A DNA stretch of 64,000 bases from Diphasiastrum complanatum (GCA_029204225.1 CM055095.1:65020625-65084624), one strand, 5' to 3'; positions 1-11,969 are shown, counted from the stretch's first letter. Notes: a model not told the origin generated them from the letters alone. Made by a program: numbers and translations.

Positions 1-235
1 TGGCACTTTTTAAACACTGTCTACAGGCCGTACTACAGCCTTCTTTCCACACGTGTGGAGTTGGATTAGACTATTTGATCAATGCTTTGACTGTCTCTAC
101 TTGTTTCCTATCAAGCTGCTAAACTAGATCTTGTTTTCTGATGACTAGTTTCTGATAGATTGTTTAACAAGCATACAATCACCTTGTGGATCATTCAAAG
201 ATCCATTTATGGTCCTTAGTACTGTACTTTTCACA
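1..235 (+). repeat. 5' LTR of element A (3' portion)
   Basis: Matches the last 235 bp of the 691-bp LTRs of element B without indels and ends in TTTTCACA, the inverted match of the TGTGAAAA start seen in B and C. A 14-bp perfect palindrome around CACGTG lies at 46-59. By eye it differs from the LTR of C at about eight positions in 235, so this element is older than B, whose two LTRs differ at about six of 691. Confidence 0.92.
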
Positions 236-248
236 TGGTATCAGAGCC
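236..248 (+). other. Primer-binding site of element A
   Basis: tggtatcagagcc directly abuts the LTR end. This is the usual plant copia primer site, complementary to the 3' end of initiator tRNA-Met. Confidence 0.92.
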
Positions 249-866
249 AAGTACAAGGCCATTGATCTGTGTTTGAATCTAATCCAGTTTTAGCAGGTTT
301 TGGTGCAAAAACCTAGTATTGGAAGGGCGAGCTAGTATCCAGGTTTTGGTGAGGGGATTTGATCCCAAACTTTTTCAGGATCAAAATCCATACTGTTCAC
401 ATGTGTGGGCATTTCTGAACTAGCATTTAATAACCCATATTCATTGGATCATAGAAAATTCATATGGTGTCAGTTTGATGTAATTTTTGGTGCAAATTCT
501 AGGATAAGCTACCAAGATCACTTGCCATTGATTAGTTTTGAATTTGTTTCATGAAAACTAATTAATCCAGGCTGATTTCAGACCTTCTTAAAGTGGAAAC
601 CAGGTCTTGAAAGTACATCAAAGTGAATGAGAGAGATAGAGTCAGTTTTTGTCCAAGAATAGCCAAGATTGGCAAGATTTGCTTGAGTGTAGTTTTCATC
701 TCATCTTATCTTCATTCCAGCTTGTGAGGGAGTGATAGAACTCTGATTACAAATCCATCTATTGGATTAGAAGTCAACATTTGAGTGAAACACTGCAAGT
801 TTGAAACCTTTGTGAGTTTCAGGTCCAAACAAATCTATATCTTGTGTGTAGAATCTTGCTAGTAAG

Positions 867-2693
867 ATGGGATCAGTGGGAGCCTACCTTCTAGAAGCTA
901 GTGAGAGGTTAAATTCTATCAATTATGCTATTTGGAAAGTGAGGATGGAGTCACTAATGGTGCTCCAGGATCTTTATGAGTTTCTAATAGATGATGAAGA
1001 TGAACCTCTAGGTGCACAGGAATTAGTGAGATACAAGAAGAGGTCTAGGCTTGCACTTCACTGTATTAAGATGAATGTAAGCAATGATCTTTTAAGGGAA
1101 GTATCATCATGTAAGAGTGCTAAAGAGGCTTGGTAATCTTTAAAATCTATCTATGAGTCTAGTAACACTTCGAGGGTTCTCATGCTTAGGAATCAGATTC
1201 TACAAAGCATGAAGAGGAGTGATGAGAATGCACAAGATTATGTGCTAAGAATCAAGTCTCTTAATAGGGAGTTAGCTTCCATTGGAGAGAAGATTCAAGA
1301 TAGTGAGCTTGTTCAGATTGTCGTAAATGGTCTAGGGAGTGACTTTACAAATTTGGTCCAAAGCTTTGCAATCCAAGACACTTTGCCTACTATAGAAAAG
1401 CTACACAGTGTATTAGTAGCTGAAGAGTGTAGGATGTTGCATACCAATGCAAGAATGAATGCTATTTCTCTGCAGGATGGTGATGAGAAAGCTAATTTCT
1501 CATTCAAAAGCAAGAAGAAGACCAATGACAAGAAGAAGCACTTCAAGGAGACCAAGGAGGAGGATGAGGCTTCAAGCTCAAAGGGCAAGATCAAAGACAA
1601 GTCCAAGTACAAATGTTTTTTCTGTGGAAAGAAAGGACATTTTGCATCAGAATGTCTCAAGAAGAAGAAGGCACAAGAGAGCAAACAAAGCAACATTGCA
1701 CATTAGGAGGAAGAGGAGGATGAAGAGTCATCCTTGATGGTTTCCAACAAACCACCATCATCCAAGAGCAACACCAATGATTCTTGGTGGATTGATAGTG
1801 GGGCAAGTTCCCACATGACATATCAAAAGGACATATTCTCCACCTTACTTTCTTACAATGACTTACATAGATCAATCTATACTGCAAGTAGTCAAGAATG
1901 TAAGATACGTGGAATAGGAACAATTCCATTGTATGTGGGATCATCCAAAAGGATGAATCTAGATAATGCTCTTTATGTTCCTAAGTTAACCAAGAATTTG
2001 CTTAGTGTTGGCCAGTTAATGGATAATGGCCTAGATGTACAATTTAAGCATGGAGTTTGTTCCATCCTTAGAAATGATGAATGTATAGCCAAAGGCTTTA
2101 AGCAAGGTAGATTGTTTAAGCTTGATGCTAATATTGCAGTGGAGAGTGTTAACCTGGCAAAGGTGGAGCTATCAAAGGTGGAACTGTGGCACAAAAGGTT
2201 GGGCCACCCCAACTACAAAGCCATGGAATCTATGGCTACAAAGGAGCTTGCAGTTGGACTCCCCAAGCATTTGTCAAAGTGTGGGAAGAGATGTGAAGCA
2301 TGCAGCCTCTCAAAGGCTCACAAGCTACCCTTCTCAAGATCTACATCAAGATCAAACTCTCCTCTTGAACTCATCCATTCGGATGTTCATAGTTTTTCAC
2401 ATGAGTCTAATGGTGGTGCCAAGTACTATGTAATCTTCATTGATGACTATTCTAGATTTTGTTGGATGTACCTCTTGTCTAGCAAATCAATGGTGTTTGA
2501 TTCTTTTGTAAAGTTCAAGACTTTGGTAGAAAATCAACTTAGTACCAAGATTAAGGTATTAAGGAGTGATAATGGAGGTGAATATATCTCCAATAAGTTG
2601 ATTGACTTTTGTATTGCTAATGGCATAAAGAGGGAGTTGTCATGTCCATACACCCCTAAACAAAATGGAGTGAGTGAGAGAAGAAATAGATCT
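867..2693 (+). pseudogene. gag-protease-integrase pseudogene of element A, truncated
   Basis: The frame opens with MGSVGAYLLEASERL, a plant copia gag N-terminus, and carries a CCHC zinc knuckle (CFFCGKKGHFASEC) near codon 250. The protease motif WWIDSGASSHMT is near 1788-1823 (catalytic Asp at 1794-1796). The integrase HHCC region is near 2185-2310, and the catalytic core (HSDVH, then SDNGGEY) runs to the break. A G-to-T change creates TAA at 1134-1136 where B encodes Trp-Glu. A TAG at 1704-1706 between zinc knuckle and protease is shared with B at the identical place. Reading frame is otherwise conserved from 867 to 2693. The gene is cut within integrase just after the ERRNRS motif, at the inferred inversion breakpoint. 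RT and RNase H are absent here. Confidence 0.93.
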
Positions 2694-3290
2694 TTCCAGA
2701 ACTCAACCTCGGGCCTTGAAATATTAAGACCTGTGATAATGTCCTTTCTGCTCATGTCATACAGGCTCCGCATGTTCAGATGATACATTCTCCTATGCTA
2801 GAGCTGATCTTCATTTTTTGAAGCATTTAATATGTTGTCAGAGTTGCTGATTATTTTGGCCTGGTAGAGGTTTCCTTCTCTGCATCCGACCGTCAGCAAC
2901 TTGTTTGTCATCTTCTCGATCATATGGCAAGTGTTGTCGTCAAACATAACTCGAATGCCTAGATCTGTCATCTTGGAGACAGATAGCAGATCTTTTCTGA
3001 GTGAAGGCATGTAAAGTATTCCTGGCAGCTCTGCTTGGCCTGACAGTGTTCATAGCTGTAAAGAGCTGATGTCTTTGATATCGTGTCTGCTTCCATCGCC
3101 TAGAATCATCGCTCTGTCGTTTTCAAGTTCGCGAAAGTTGATCAAGATCTTCTTGTTGCAGGTTATGTGAGATGATGCTCCTGAATCAATGACTACATCG
3201 TAGTCGTGTTCAGAGTAGCTTGTCGAAGCTTCGTCAAGTATCGTGAAAGCTTCGTCACCTCTTTCAGCATCCTTCTACTCTGGTCTAGAT
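2694..3290 (-). pseudogene. protease and integrase N-terminus of element E
   Basis: On the minus strand the protease motif VIDSGASSHIT is encoded around 3160-3193, with the DSG triplet at 3179-3187. It is followed by the pre-integrase stretch containing MPSLRKDLLSVSKM (ORF 2798-3010) and, after a stop, SLYDMSRKDIITGLNI near 2700-2760. A stop lies between protease and pre-integrase in a reading that is otherwise consistent. The coding sequence ends abruptly at 2694 where element A begins on the other strand. The integrase catalytic core is missing both here and at the start of the 3' part at 41968. Confidence 0.82.
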
Positions 3291-3353
3291 TGTTGTAGCC
3301 ATATTGCGTTGTCTGAAAGAATCATTGCTGGGATATCAGTAGTGATAACCTGT

Positions 3354-3367
3354 GGGCTTTGATACCA
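3354..3367 (-). other. Primer-binding site of element E
   Basis: On the minus strand tggtatcaaagccc follows the LTR end directly. It is one base different from the common tggtatcagagcc copia primer site. Confidence 0.85.
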
Positions 3368-4142
3368 TGTCGCAGAAGCGAGACTATTTCATGTTCGTCT
3401 TCTCCTTTTTATTCGCGAACAATTTTTCTTCTTTGGATTTTCTTTTTGTGTGGAAGCTCTTACAGAATCCCAGACACGCGACTATGTATCACATATTACA
3501 TTCTATTCTAGCAATCAAGACACACAGCACAAGACAAAGAGATAAATGAAAATAGAGCGACTATATTATTAGTTTGATTTTAGAGCAAGATCGTTAGTGT
3601 CTCGCTCATTGGCGAATTGACTCTCTACTATTTCGCTGTGTTCTGCTCATTGGCATACTTTCATGCGCAGCTATGGTATCTTTACTTTCTTACGCTATTC
3701 ACTACGTCTCTCTCTATTTTTTACATATATCTGTCAAATTCTCATCACATAGTTATGATCCAGAGAGGATCGTTTATACCTCCATTTGGAGTTTACAAGA
3801 TAGCGAAACGTAGAATCACAAGACTAGTTAGCGCTAATCAACTAGTTAGTTAGTCTCCATCGTTGCTATTCGTTTTAGCTGGACATGAAGCCCGTTGAGC
3901 TACCAGCTGGCAGCGCAAAAGATTTCTCTTCGTTTGTTTCGTAATCTCTCATTTGCTTTCGTTCTTTTCGTTTCTTTTCGTAGTTTTTGTTTTGTGCACC
4001 TTTTGTGGTTTGCGGTCCTGGAGGTGTATTTGTGATTCGCAAATTGTTTGTGCTTTGAGTCAAAGACATGTTGACTATCGCGAATTGTTCTCGTTTGACC
4101 TTCGTGCCGTGACAAAGTTGCAGGAGCTCACCAATTCTGACA
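3368..4142 (-). repeat. 5' LTR of element E (775 bp)
   Basis: Reads TGTCAGAATTGG ... GCGACA on the minus strand and aligns through its length, with scattered differences, to the 3' LTR at 43896-44696 (801 bp). The two copies are now in opposite orientation. Confidence 0.88.
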
Positions 4143-5254
4143 GTAGCTAGTTTGTCCATATCTTGACAATTTGCACACATCCACATGAAATTGCTCAAAC
4201 ATGAGATAGAAGAAGTAAAGAAAACTTGAAAAAAACCTCCTTGCTATTCTTTTGACCTTACTTTAGTCTTTAAACACCTGCAAAAATAGATCCAAAACAT
4301 CTTTGCCAAATGACCCTCCTTTGATGTTCTTGATGAGCTCCAAATTGCCACCTTTCATTTTGTGTTATTGAAGCCCTTTGAGATCAACCTCTTGATCTTC
4401 GACTTGACCATATCTATTGACTAAGACCTCTTTTACAGATCCATTAGTTGATTTTCCTGCATGAAAACCATGAGAACCAATATCCACTTGCATGCCATCA
4501 TCTACACAAGAAGATTTTCCAAAATGTGTGAGTAAAGCAAAATGTGTCTCTTCCACTTGCTTATCTTTTTCTTGATCATAAAAGATATCAAAGATATGAA
4601 TATCTTCAGACCTGAACCTCTGAAAATACTCCCTCTCAAACATATGATCTAGATCCAACAATATCTCATCAATGCTTGATCTCGAATTTACTCAAAGGTT
4701 AGTGAAAACAATGCCACCATCATAAATCAAAAGATAGATTCCAAACTTTTCATTTAATATGAAGTAGATGTTGGATTATTCTCCTTTCTACTAATCGACT
4801 AATCGGTTTTAATCTTCTCCATTTGTTTATCCACTTCAGTAGATTTTCCCGTGTTTTTATAGTCTATAAAATTACAAGTGTTTTTATACACTCCGTAGAA
4901 ATACACGAAGTTTGACAATAGTGTTGGGAATTTTCTCTCTCTATGAAACCCGACATTGTCGCTTTTTTGCTACAGTCAATTTTCTCTAAAAGCGACACTG
5001 TCAAAAATTGCATGTGAAAATACAGTATCGCGTTTTTCGCATCTTTCGTCTGTTAGGAATCGCAAGTAAAAATGTAGTGTCGTATTTTTCACATTTTTCT
5101 CAAATGTTAAGAAAATGACTTTGGCAAATTGTGGGGCTACCCCAATATTAAGGAAATGAGATTTTGCGACAGTGTTGTATTTTTTCAAAAAGTCGACACT
5201 GGCGATTTTTTTCTGATGACAATTTTACGTTCATTTCTGCAGAGTGACAGTCCC
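4143..5254. other. Unassigned stretch between elements E and J
   Basis: No recognisable gene. A minus-strand ORF of 98 codons at 4365-4661 resembles no family I know. About 4950-5210 is AT-rich and carries repeated imperfect motifs of the form GACAgTGTCgC followed by T-runs; similar motifs recur at 10150-10350 beyond elements J and K. If the inferred inversion is undone, this stretch would be the upstream flank of element E and contiguous with 44702 onward. Confidence 0.4.
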
Positions 5255-8110
5255 GTTTATTCATGTAGACAAATTGTCGAAGCTCCTGATCTTGCTTCTT
5301 GGACCACCCTCAAGGACACTCTCACCAAGCATTTCAGACCATCCAAACTGACTCAGAGCCCGTTCATTCAAATTACGAGTCTTGTCAATAAAGCATTACT
5401 ATGGCATCATTGCTTAGGACACTTGAATTATGCATTTGTTTTGAACATGTCCAAACCATCCATGGTTCTTGATCTCAACTATCCTTTTAGTAAGGTCAAT
5501 CTCCTTGTTTGTCATAGCTGCATCTTTGGAAAGCAGGCTAGGATTCCTTTTAGATCGAACCATAGGCATGCAGCAAAGGATTTGTTAGATGTTGTTCATA
5601 CAGATATATGTGGACCTATGCAAACCTTTTCATTGCTAGATGCAAAATATTTTATTACCTTTATTGACGAATTCTCCAGAAGAACAGCTGTTTACTTCAT
5701 TAAGTAGAAATCAGAGGCTTTCATCAAATTCAGACAATTCAAAGAGCATGCAGAAAATCAAACTGGCAAATGAATCAAAGCATTGAGGTCCGACAATGGG
5801 AGAGAATATATCTCCACCAAATTCAAGGAGTACTGCCTTAACAATGACGTTGAACAACAATACATTACCTCCTATTCGCCTCCGTCAAATTGCCTTGTTG
5901 AGAGAAAGAACAGAACCTTAGTCGAGTCAACAAAGTGCATGTTGTCACATGCAACACTTCTGAAGTCCTTCTGGGCTGAAGCTGTTTCAACAGCAACCTA
6001 TATTCAGAACAGATGTCCTACTAAAGGTCTCTCAAACAAAACACCATTTGAAGTTTGGACAGGTACCAAACCTTCTTTATTAAACTTACGAGTTTTTGGA
6101 TGTACTGCTTATGCGTAGATACCTCATGATCTCACAAAGAAGCTCGACTTCCAGAGTATAGAATGTATTTTCATCAGCTACACTACTTCAGATCAAGCCT
6201 ACAAGCTGTTCAATCCCATCAAGTCGAAGTTATTCACTACCCAGAACGTCATCTTAATCGAAGATCAGTTTCAAGACCTCAAGGGAAAAGGCACAGCCCA
6301 TCCAGCCGACCTGTCAGATTCTCCTGACATATTGAACTTTACAGTTCCTCAATCGACTATTCCCCTTAATGGACCAAGCTCATCTACTTTTGACGAACAA
6401 CAAATCAACGAAAAATCAAAAGATGATGATGTTGTAATTGAGTGACTACAGTATGATGGAAATGATCAACCTCTATTACCCAGAAGATCTTCAAGAACTA
6501 GCAGACCACCTCAAAGTTATATTGATGAGTCTGTAGCCTACCTTGTTCAAGAACCGACATTTGTCCAAGAGGCACTCAATTAGCCTGATTCAGATCTCTA
6601 GAAAGAAGTTATGGATAAAGAGTATTCATCTCTTATCAAGAATGAGACATGGACAATTGTCAAATTACCTGCTAGTAGAAACGTAGTTGATTGCAAATGG
6701 ATCTTCAAAGTCAAGTACAATGCAGATGGAAGCATCAACTAGAGAAAGACACGACTTGTCACTAGGGGTTCTTCTCAGGTTCTCAATGTTAATTATATTA
6801 AGACTTTCAGTCTAGTAGTCAAGCATTCTTCTATTCAACTTTTGCTATCATTTGCCACTACAGCAGATTTGGAAATACATCAAATGGATGTACAGACAAC
6901 ATATCTTAATGGAGTTATTGAAGAAGACATTTACATGGTGCAATCTGAAGGTTATGATATTGAAGGTGAACACAATCATGTGTGTAAATTCCATAAAGCA
7001 CTTTATGGCTTGAAGCAATCTGTTCGAGCGTGGTTTCAAAGGATCAATACTTTTCTTATTGATCACGGCTACATACGAAGCTCTTTAGATTCCAATATTA
7101 TTTCAAAGCTGTGCAACGGTCTTTTATACATGGATGATAGATTGCTTTTCAGCAATAGTACCGATCTGATAAAAGAGACCAAGACAATTTTCCAAGTTCG
7201 ACATGACCGATCTGGGCGAAGCTCATTTCTGCCTTGGTATTCAAATACACAAAGACAAAAAACAGAAGTTGCTCTACATTACTCAACAAAGGTACAGTCA
7301 GATATAATCTAATTAATTGCAAGTTAGCTCTCTCACCATTGGAACTAGGTCTCAAATTATCAAAGGACTAGTGTCCTCAAACAATTGAAGAAAAGCAACA
7401 GATGCATGAGTATCCTTACTATTCTATTATAGGATCTCTTATGTATGTCATGATCTGTACCAGGCCAGACATAGCTTTTGCAGTCAGCTCTCTCAGCTAG
7501 TTTATGACTAACCCTGGTGTGACACATTGGAAGGCTCTTATCAAAGTCATGAGATATCTTCGAGCTACTATGGACTTTTGCATTTGTTATGGAGAAGTCG
7601 ACAACGACAAACTCAATCTACTCAGTGGTTACACATATGCAAATTGGGCAGGAGATGTAGACACTCGTAAATCCACTTTCGGATTTACATTCTTCCTCAA
7701 CAATGGTCCAATTTCCTGGAACTGTCACAAGCAATCTTCAATAGCTCTATCTTCCATTGAATCAGAGTATATTGCAGCCTCTCAGGCTACAAAGAAAGCA
7801 ATTTGGTTGAGGAATCTACTCTCAGATATCAATCTGAATCAATATGCTCCGACGACATTATTTTGTGATAACAAAAGTGCCATAGCTTTATCAGCCAACC
7901 CTAGATTTCATTCTAGAAGCACATTCAACTAAAGTATCATTTCGTCAAAAAAAAAGTTCTCAACGAAGAGGTCAAATTGCAGTACTGTAGAACACAAGAT
8001 ATGACATCAGATATTTTTACCAAAGCATTAAGTTTGGAAGCACATAGAAGATTTTGTGTAGAACTAAGTCTGAAGGTCAAGGCATTCAAGGATTCAGATA
8101 GGATCCGCTC
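5255..8110 (+). pseudogene. Decayed Ty1/copia pol (integrase-RT-RNase H), element J
   Basis: In order on the plus strand: integrase zinc region (HHCLGHLNYA near 5405, CHSCIFGKQ near 5515), catalytic core (TDICGP near 5600, SDNGREY near 5788, ERKNRTL near 5900), integrase C-terminus, RT (VDCKWIFKVKYNADGS near 6690, QMDVQTTYLNG near 6885, catalytic motif as YMDD near 7126) and RNase H (YTYANWAGD near 7630, IESEYIAAS near 7755, SDIFTKAL near 8007). Many in-frame stops and several frameshifts break it, the longest open pieces being 5129-5707, 5783-6118, 6842-7312 and 7504-7932. No gag, protease or LTR belonging to it was found. The 3' end meets the oppositely oriented element K at about 8110. An old, dead copy. 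Confidence 0.85.
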
Positions 8111-9312
8111 CCTCCGTAGATGTTGGCAGGTCATAGGAGCCTCTGCGCAAGATTTCATAGCCAACTAGATCTCTGTCATCCATTGTCTTTGACTCATCAA
8201 ATCTAATGTCTCTGACAGTCTTGATCTATTTGTTGTCAGGCATATAGATCCTGTAGTATGATGAATGAATATCATATCCTACGAGGAATCCTTGTTCCAC
8301 CTTTTCATCTAGCTTCTTTCTTTTCTAATCTGGAATGTGGGCATATGCAATGCATCCGAAAATGTGCATGTGTGTCAGACTTGGTTTGTTGCCCCACCAT
8401 ATCTCGTGTGGCATGGTATGTGCAATACTGGATCTACCGATTCAGTTCTACAAGTCGTCAATAAAAGTGATGTAGTACTTTGAACTTTTCAGGGAGACCA
8501 CATCAAACGGTCCACATATGTCAAAGTGTACCAATTCCAAGAGTTCTTTCATTCTGAAAGAGTCCTTGGTGAATGGTATACATGACATCTTGTCTTTGAT
8601 GTTGACACTAGTGAATGCTACGCTCCGACTAGCGTTGTATAGAGCAATTGTATTTATGTGATACAGCCTCCTGTGCCATATAATATCCATTGATTCGTTG
8701 ATTTGGTGAGCTTGCTCTGAAGGTACTCGGATCTTGAGGTGATACAGGTTCCCCTTTCGTTTTCTTGTGGTGACAAGCTGAGTGGTTGCGGCTTCACCCA
8801 CTTTGTAGGTATCGCCTTCAAAGATGACTATTAGTCCTACATCTACCATATTAACAACAAATAGTAGGTCCTTCTGAAGAGTGGGCATGCATAGAGTGTC
8901 GTTGAGCCTTCTGTCTCTTCCTCTGGTGCTTAACCACGGTGGGGTCTTTGCCATCCCATCTCAGATTGGTCAGCTGATCTTTAAGAAACATAATTTGGCT
9001 TTGTAATTTCGTTTGAAATCTGGTCAACAAAGTATCCCACATTTCCCTTGCTTTGGAGAGTGTGGCTAGATCAAGTGTCAAGCTGTCTTTGATGGATGAT
9101 GACAACACAACTACTGCCTTGTCATTCTTCTCTCTCCATTTGCGTAGCTCCTTGCCAGTGGTTGTGGGAATCTCTTCTATGCCATCAACCCAGAGCCATA
9201 GACCTTCTCCTTTCAGTATGAGAGAAGTCTTCAGCTTCCATGCTAGGAAGTTTGATCCTGAGGAGTCAAGGATCATGTAGATCTTTGATTGAATGTTGTT
9301 AATGGATGCCAT
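8111..9312 (-). pseudogene. gag-protease-integrase pseudogene of element K
   Basis: The start is taken as the ATG at 9310-9312 on the minus strand, 43 bp inside the primer site. The first ORF (9312-8851) is gag: SNFLAWKLKTSLILKGEGLW and REMWDTLLTRF are typical of copia gag. After a frame change or deletion the next ORF (8954-8448) holds pre-integrase (MPTLQKDLLFVVNMVDVG), the HHCC zone (WHRRLYHINTIAL) and the core start (DICGPFDVVSLKSSKYYITF). Below 8448 the integrase C-terminus appears (HIFGCIAYAH near 8330-8360, then VGYDIHSSYYRIYMPDN). Zinc knuckle, protease Asp motif and the middle of the integrase core are missing. Confidence 0.78.
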
Positions 9313-9368
9313 AGCCTGAAGGAATCAGGTAGGGCTCTGATAATCAGAAGTCGTGGCTCTAATACCAT

Positions 9369-9955
9369 TGTTGATGTGAAATTGAAATCGGAACGAAATG
9401 AACTGAAGCAAAACAAAACGAAATGAAACAGTTCGAGCTCTCATACCACTGATGGGAGAAAGAAATAGCTTGAAGTAAAACAAAACGAAATGAAATGAAA
9501 TGAAACGAAAACGAAATGCGATGAAGGCCGGATAGAGCCGACTTGGCAGGAGTAGCTATTGCTATTGACTGCGGTCTAACTCTCTTCCAAACTGCAAATC
9601 TTTTGATATCTGTTATAAAAATAAAACTTGTAAACAACAGATAATGTTGAGTAAAACAACAACATAAATTTATCTACTGCTAGCATGCATTCCAATATCT
9701 ATTTTCCAGATCAGCTCATTGGCACGAGAGATGTTCTCTCTCATGAATAAAAATGACTAGCTACTACTAATCTGTAAACTCACTCTGTGTCTGTGACTAT
9801 CTTCCTGACTGTCTTCTTCTTGATGTGTCTAGCAATACGTATATTCAGAGTAACATTTCTGATTAGAGAGATTAAACAATCTACAACTAATCTCAGATTA
9901 CAAGAGCGGCAGATTAGGCACGTCTTAACGCTCTTCTACTGACATCATCATAACA
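9369..9955 (-). repeat. Putative LTR of element K
   Basis: On the minus strand this begins TGTTATGATGATG and ends CATCAACA, next to a degenerate primer site tggtattagagcc (9355-9367). The outer boundary is set only by the TG/CA ends, as no second LTR is in the window. Around 9405-9520 it contains degenerate (tgaaa)n/(aacgaaa)n simple sequence. Confidence 0.5.
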
Positions 9956-11160
9956 GATCAGAAATCTGTACTACATGGTACTTGTTTGATCTTTCTGGTC
10001 CTTTGGAGCGCGAAGAGTTTCGTGTCACGAAGAAATTTGTGTCATGTCGTGTCACCTGACCTTCTCCTGTTGTTCGTGCATTAGCTGCCTTCTGTCCCGT
10101 TGGACAATGCCTTCACGCTACAGACCTTCGCCTTTTGCTTAAAGACCCTTTTCGCGATTTTAAGGGCAATGTCGCTTTCTCATGGGCAGTGTCACTTTTT
10201 CAAGGCCACTTTTGCTTATTCCCGAAAGGAGAAAAAGACAAAAAACCCGAACGTAGGCCTGAAAAATATTTCTAAGGCATTTAGAGACAGTGTCACCTTT
10301 TTTTCGAAGGAATTTTCTAAGGCATTGGAGACATTGTCACCTTTTTTGCAGCTTCTGAAGTTCCATTTCAGTGAGAAAGGACACAGAAGAGCCTGCAAGA
10401 GTTAGTTTGAATTATTGATTGTTCTATGAGGCAAAAAGTGATTTGAACCCTCGTAGACAGCAATAACTCTCGCACCACTGAGAAGTAACCTTCGCAGACC
10501 ATCCCATTCTCTTCAAAATGTTGTTTTCCATCAGTGATGAAATCTACGAGAGTTAGTTTCAAATATTGAATGATCTGTAAGGAAATAAGTGAACTTTTTA
10601 TCTAAAGAACCTTCGCAGACATCAATAACTCTCAAATCTCTGGGAAACAACCTTCACAAGCTTCACACAAGTTATATCTGACCCAGATCCACTGACCCAG
10701 ATCCAGCTACTGTTAAGAGGACGAGAATTAGTTCCCAGTAGATTGCAAGAAAAGTGAGTTTTTGACTGCAAAACAGTATACAGAACTCTCGCATCATGAC
10801 CAACCCTCGCAATGAGTAACCTTTGCAGATAGGATTAATAGAAAGACATTAGAGAAAATTTGGCCATGGAAAGAGCCCTATAAGGATTTCCACGTAGGAT
10901 GACAATTTTTTGGCAATGTAAAATACTAAAATAAATCTTTTTTCTGCCCGAAATCCTGCCCACACAGTCTTCAATGGTTAGCTATTATGTGCATAGTATA
11001 ATCTGTGGCTGAAAAAAAAAAAATCATAACTTCTGAATGACAACTCGGATTGAGATGATTAAGGTGCCATTAGAATGCCCTCGACGAGAGCTTTCAATGA
11101 CATCGAACGTGACCCAGTTTCAAACTATGCTGAAGAAGTTATGGCCAATCAAAGTTTTGG
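9956..11160. other. Non-coding stretch with short repeated motifs
   Basis: No gene recognised. 10150-10350 repeats a GACAgTGTCaC-type motif with T-runs. 10440-10830 repeats the words accttcgcagac and caataactctcgc several times with variation. 10980-11160 may already be the start of the LTR of element L: it contains the ataacttctgaatgacaact type wording seen in some plant LTRs, but the boundary cannot be fixed. Confidence 0.4.
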
Positions 11161-11218
11161 TCGGTCAACACTTGGTCAACCTATTGAAATATTGAAAAAA
11201 TCTATCTAATGTTGTAAT

Positions 11219-11796
11219 TAGGGGTCCTAAAAATGCCAAAGATGAATTGAGCTCTTTTGGCTCAGTAAAGACCCATCTTAGAATAAAATATTCAAGGTAG
11301 CTAGAAGTAGAAACTCGAGCTACCATAGGAATTGTCATTTGTACTTTGCATGCCACATTTAATGCATGAAAATACTAGGTGGCACAATTAGACATATTGA
11401 GGTGGCTTGAATAAGTCTAGATAGCTTGAGAGGTGGATTCATAACTCCAATTCAACTCAAAGTAGGAGGAGAGTCCATGGATCTATATATATGTGATGTA
11501 CTCTCATTGAGAAGATGATGATTTTTGTGTGTAATGCAAATTTGGAGACTAAGCTCTTTGTGTCCTCTCTCTCTCTACTCGAGTTTGTACTTTCATATTC
11601 TCTCTCTAGTCGAGTTGAGGCATTTATTGTACTTAGTTTCATGTTTTGTTGATAGATCTTGCTTGTAACACAATAATATTTCTTGTTTGATTAGCTTTTC
11701 TATTGTCAATCAATGCTAGGTTGATCTTTATGGTATTATTGAGCTTAGGAGATCAAAAGTACATGTGTAGGGCATCCCACATGTGTGAATTCATCA
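11219..11796 (+). repeat. 5' LTR of element L (start uncertain)
   Basis: The segment is shared with 32667-33242 over about 577 bp and ends ATTCATCA directly before a primer site. The true 5' boundary may be further left, because the other copy is truncated at its start. A TATA-like run TATATATAT lies at 11484-11492, and near the end is a degenerate CACATGTGTG palindrome. Confidence 0.72.
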
Positions 11797-11809
11797 TGGT
11801 ATCAGAGCC
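11797..11809 (+). other. Primer-binding site of element L
   Basis: tggtatcagagcc immediately follows the LTR end, the initiator-tRNA-Met type. Confidence 0.92.
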
Positions 11810-11969
11810 TACCTAAGATTTACAAGCAAATCTAATCAAAAAGTTTGCAAATTTGATCAGATTTCAAGCTAGAAATTGTCTAGATTCTACTTTCTAGCTA
11901 GTTTGCAGTTTTCTGGTGATATAGAGCTTCAAACCACTTTGAATGGTCTAGATCAGATACTGTACGGAA

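Larger units (their letters stand above)
1..2693 (+). mobile_element. Ty1/copia element A, 5' half (other half is C)
   Basis: This is the 5' half of a copia element: end of the 5' LTR, primer site, leader, gag, protease and the N-terminal two thirds of integrase. It is collinear with complete element B (offset 23275-23276) up to position 2693, equal to B position 25968, and then similarity stops abruptly inside the integrase core. The missing 3' half is present in opposite orientation at 33266-41967 and resumes at the B-equivalent position 25972. The first roughly 456 bp of its LTR must lie upstream of the window if the LTR is 691 bp as in B and C. Confidence 0.93.
2694..4142 (-). mobile_element. 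Ty1/copia element E, 5' part (inverted relative to its 3' part)
   Basis: Read on the minus strand: LTR (4142 to 3368), primer site, protease and the integrase N-terminus, ending at 2694. No gag is recognisable between primer site and protease, so gag has been deleted. The matching 3' part with the 3' LTR is at 41968-44696 on the plus strand. Outside this LTR the flank 4143-4147 is gtagc, the reverse complement of the gctac flanking the other LTR at 44697-44701. The two LTRs are therefore most simply the ends of one insertion. Confidence 0.88.
8111..9955 (-). mobile_element. Decayed Ty1/copia element K, 5' part
   Basis: On the minus strand from high to low coordinate: an LTR-like segment (9955 to 9369), a degenerate primer site, gag, protease and pre-integrase, then integrase C-terminus ending at about 8111. 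RT and RNase H are absent; similarity ends where element J ends on the other strand. K belongs to a different copia lineage from A-D, with a gag beginning MASINNIQSKIYMILDSSG. Confidence 0.75.

Noticed and set aside
1313-1696. Minus-strand 127-codon ORF (repeated at 24588-24971)
   Set aside because: Shadow of gag in both element copies.
4365-4661. Host gene exon on the minus strand
   Set aside because: No recognisable domain, no splice context that I can support, and it lies beside retrotransposon remnants; kept only as an unassigned ORF.
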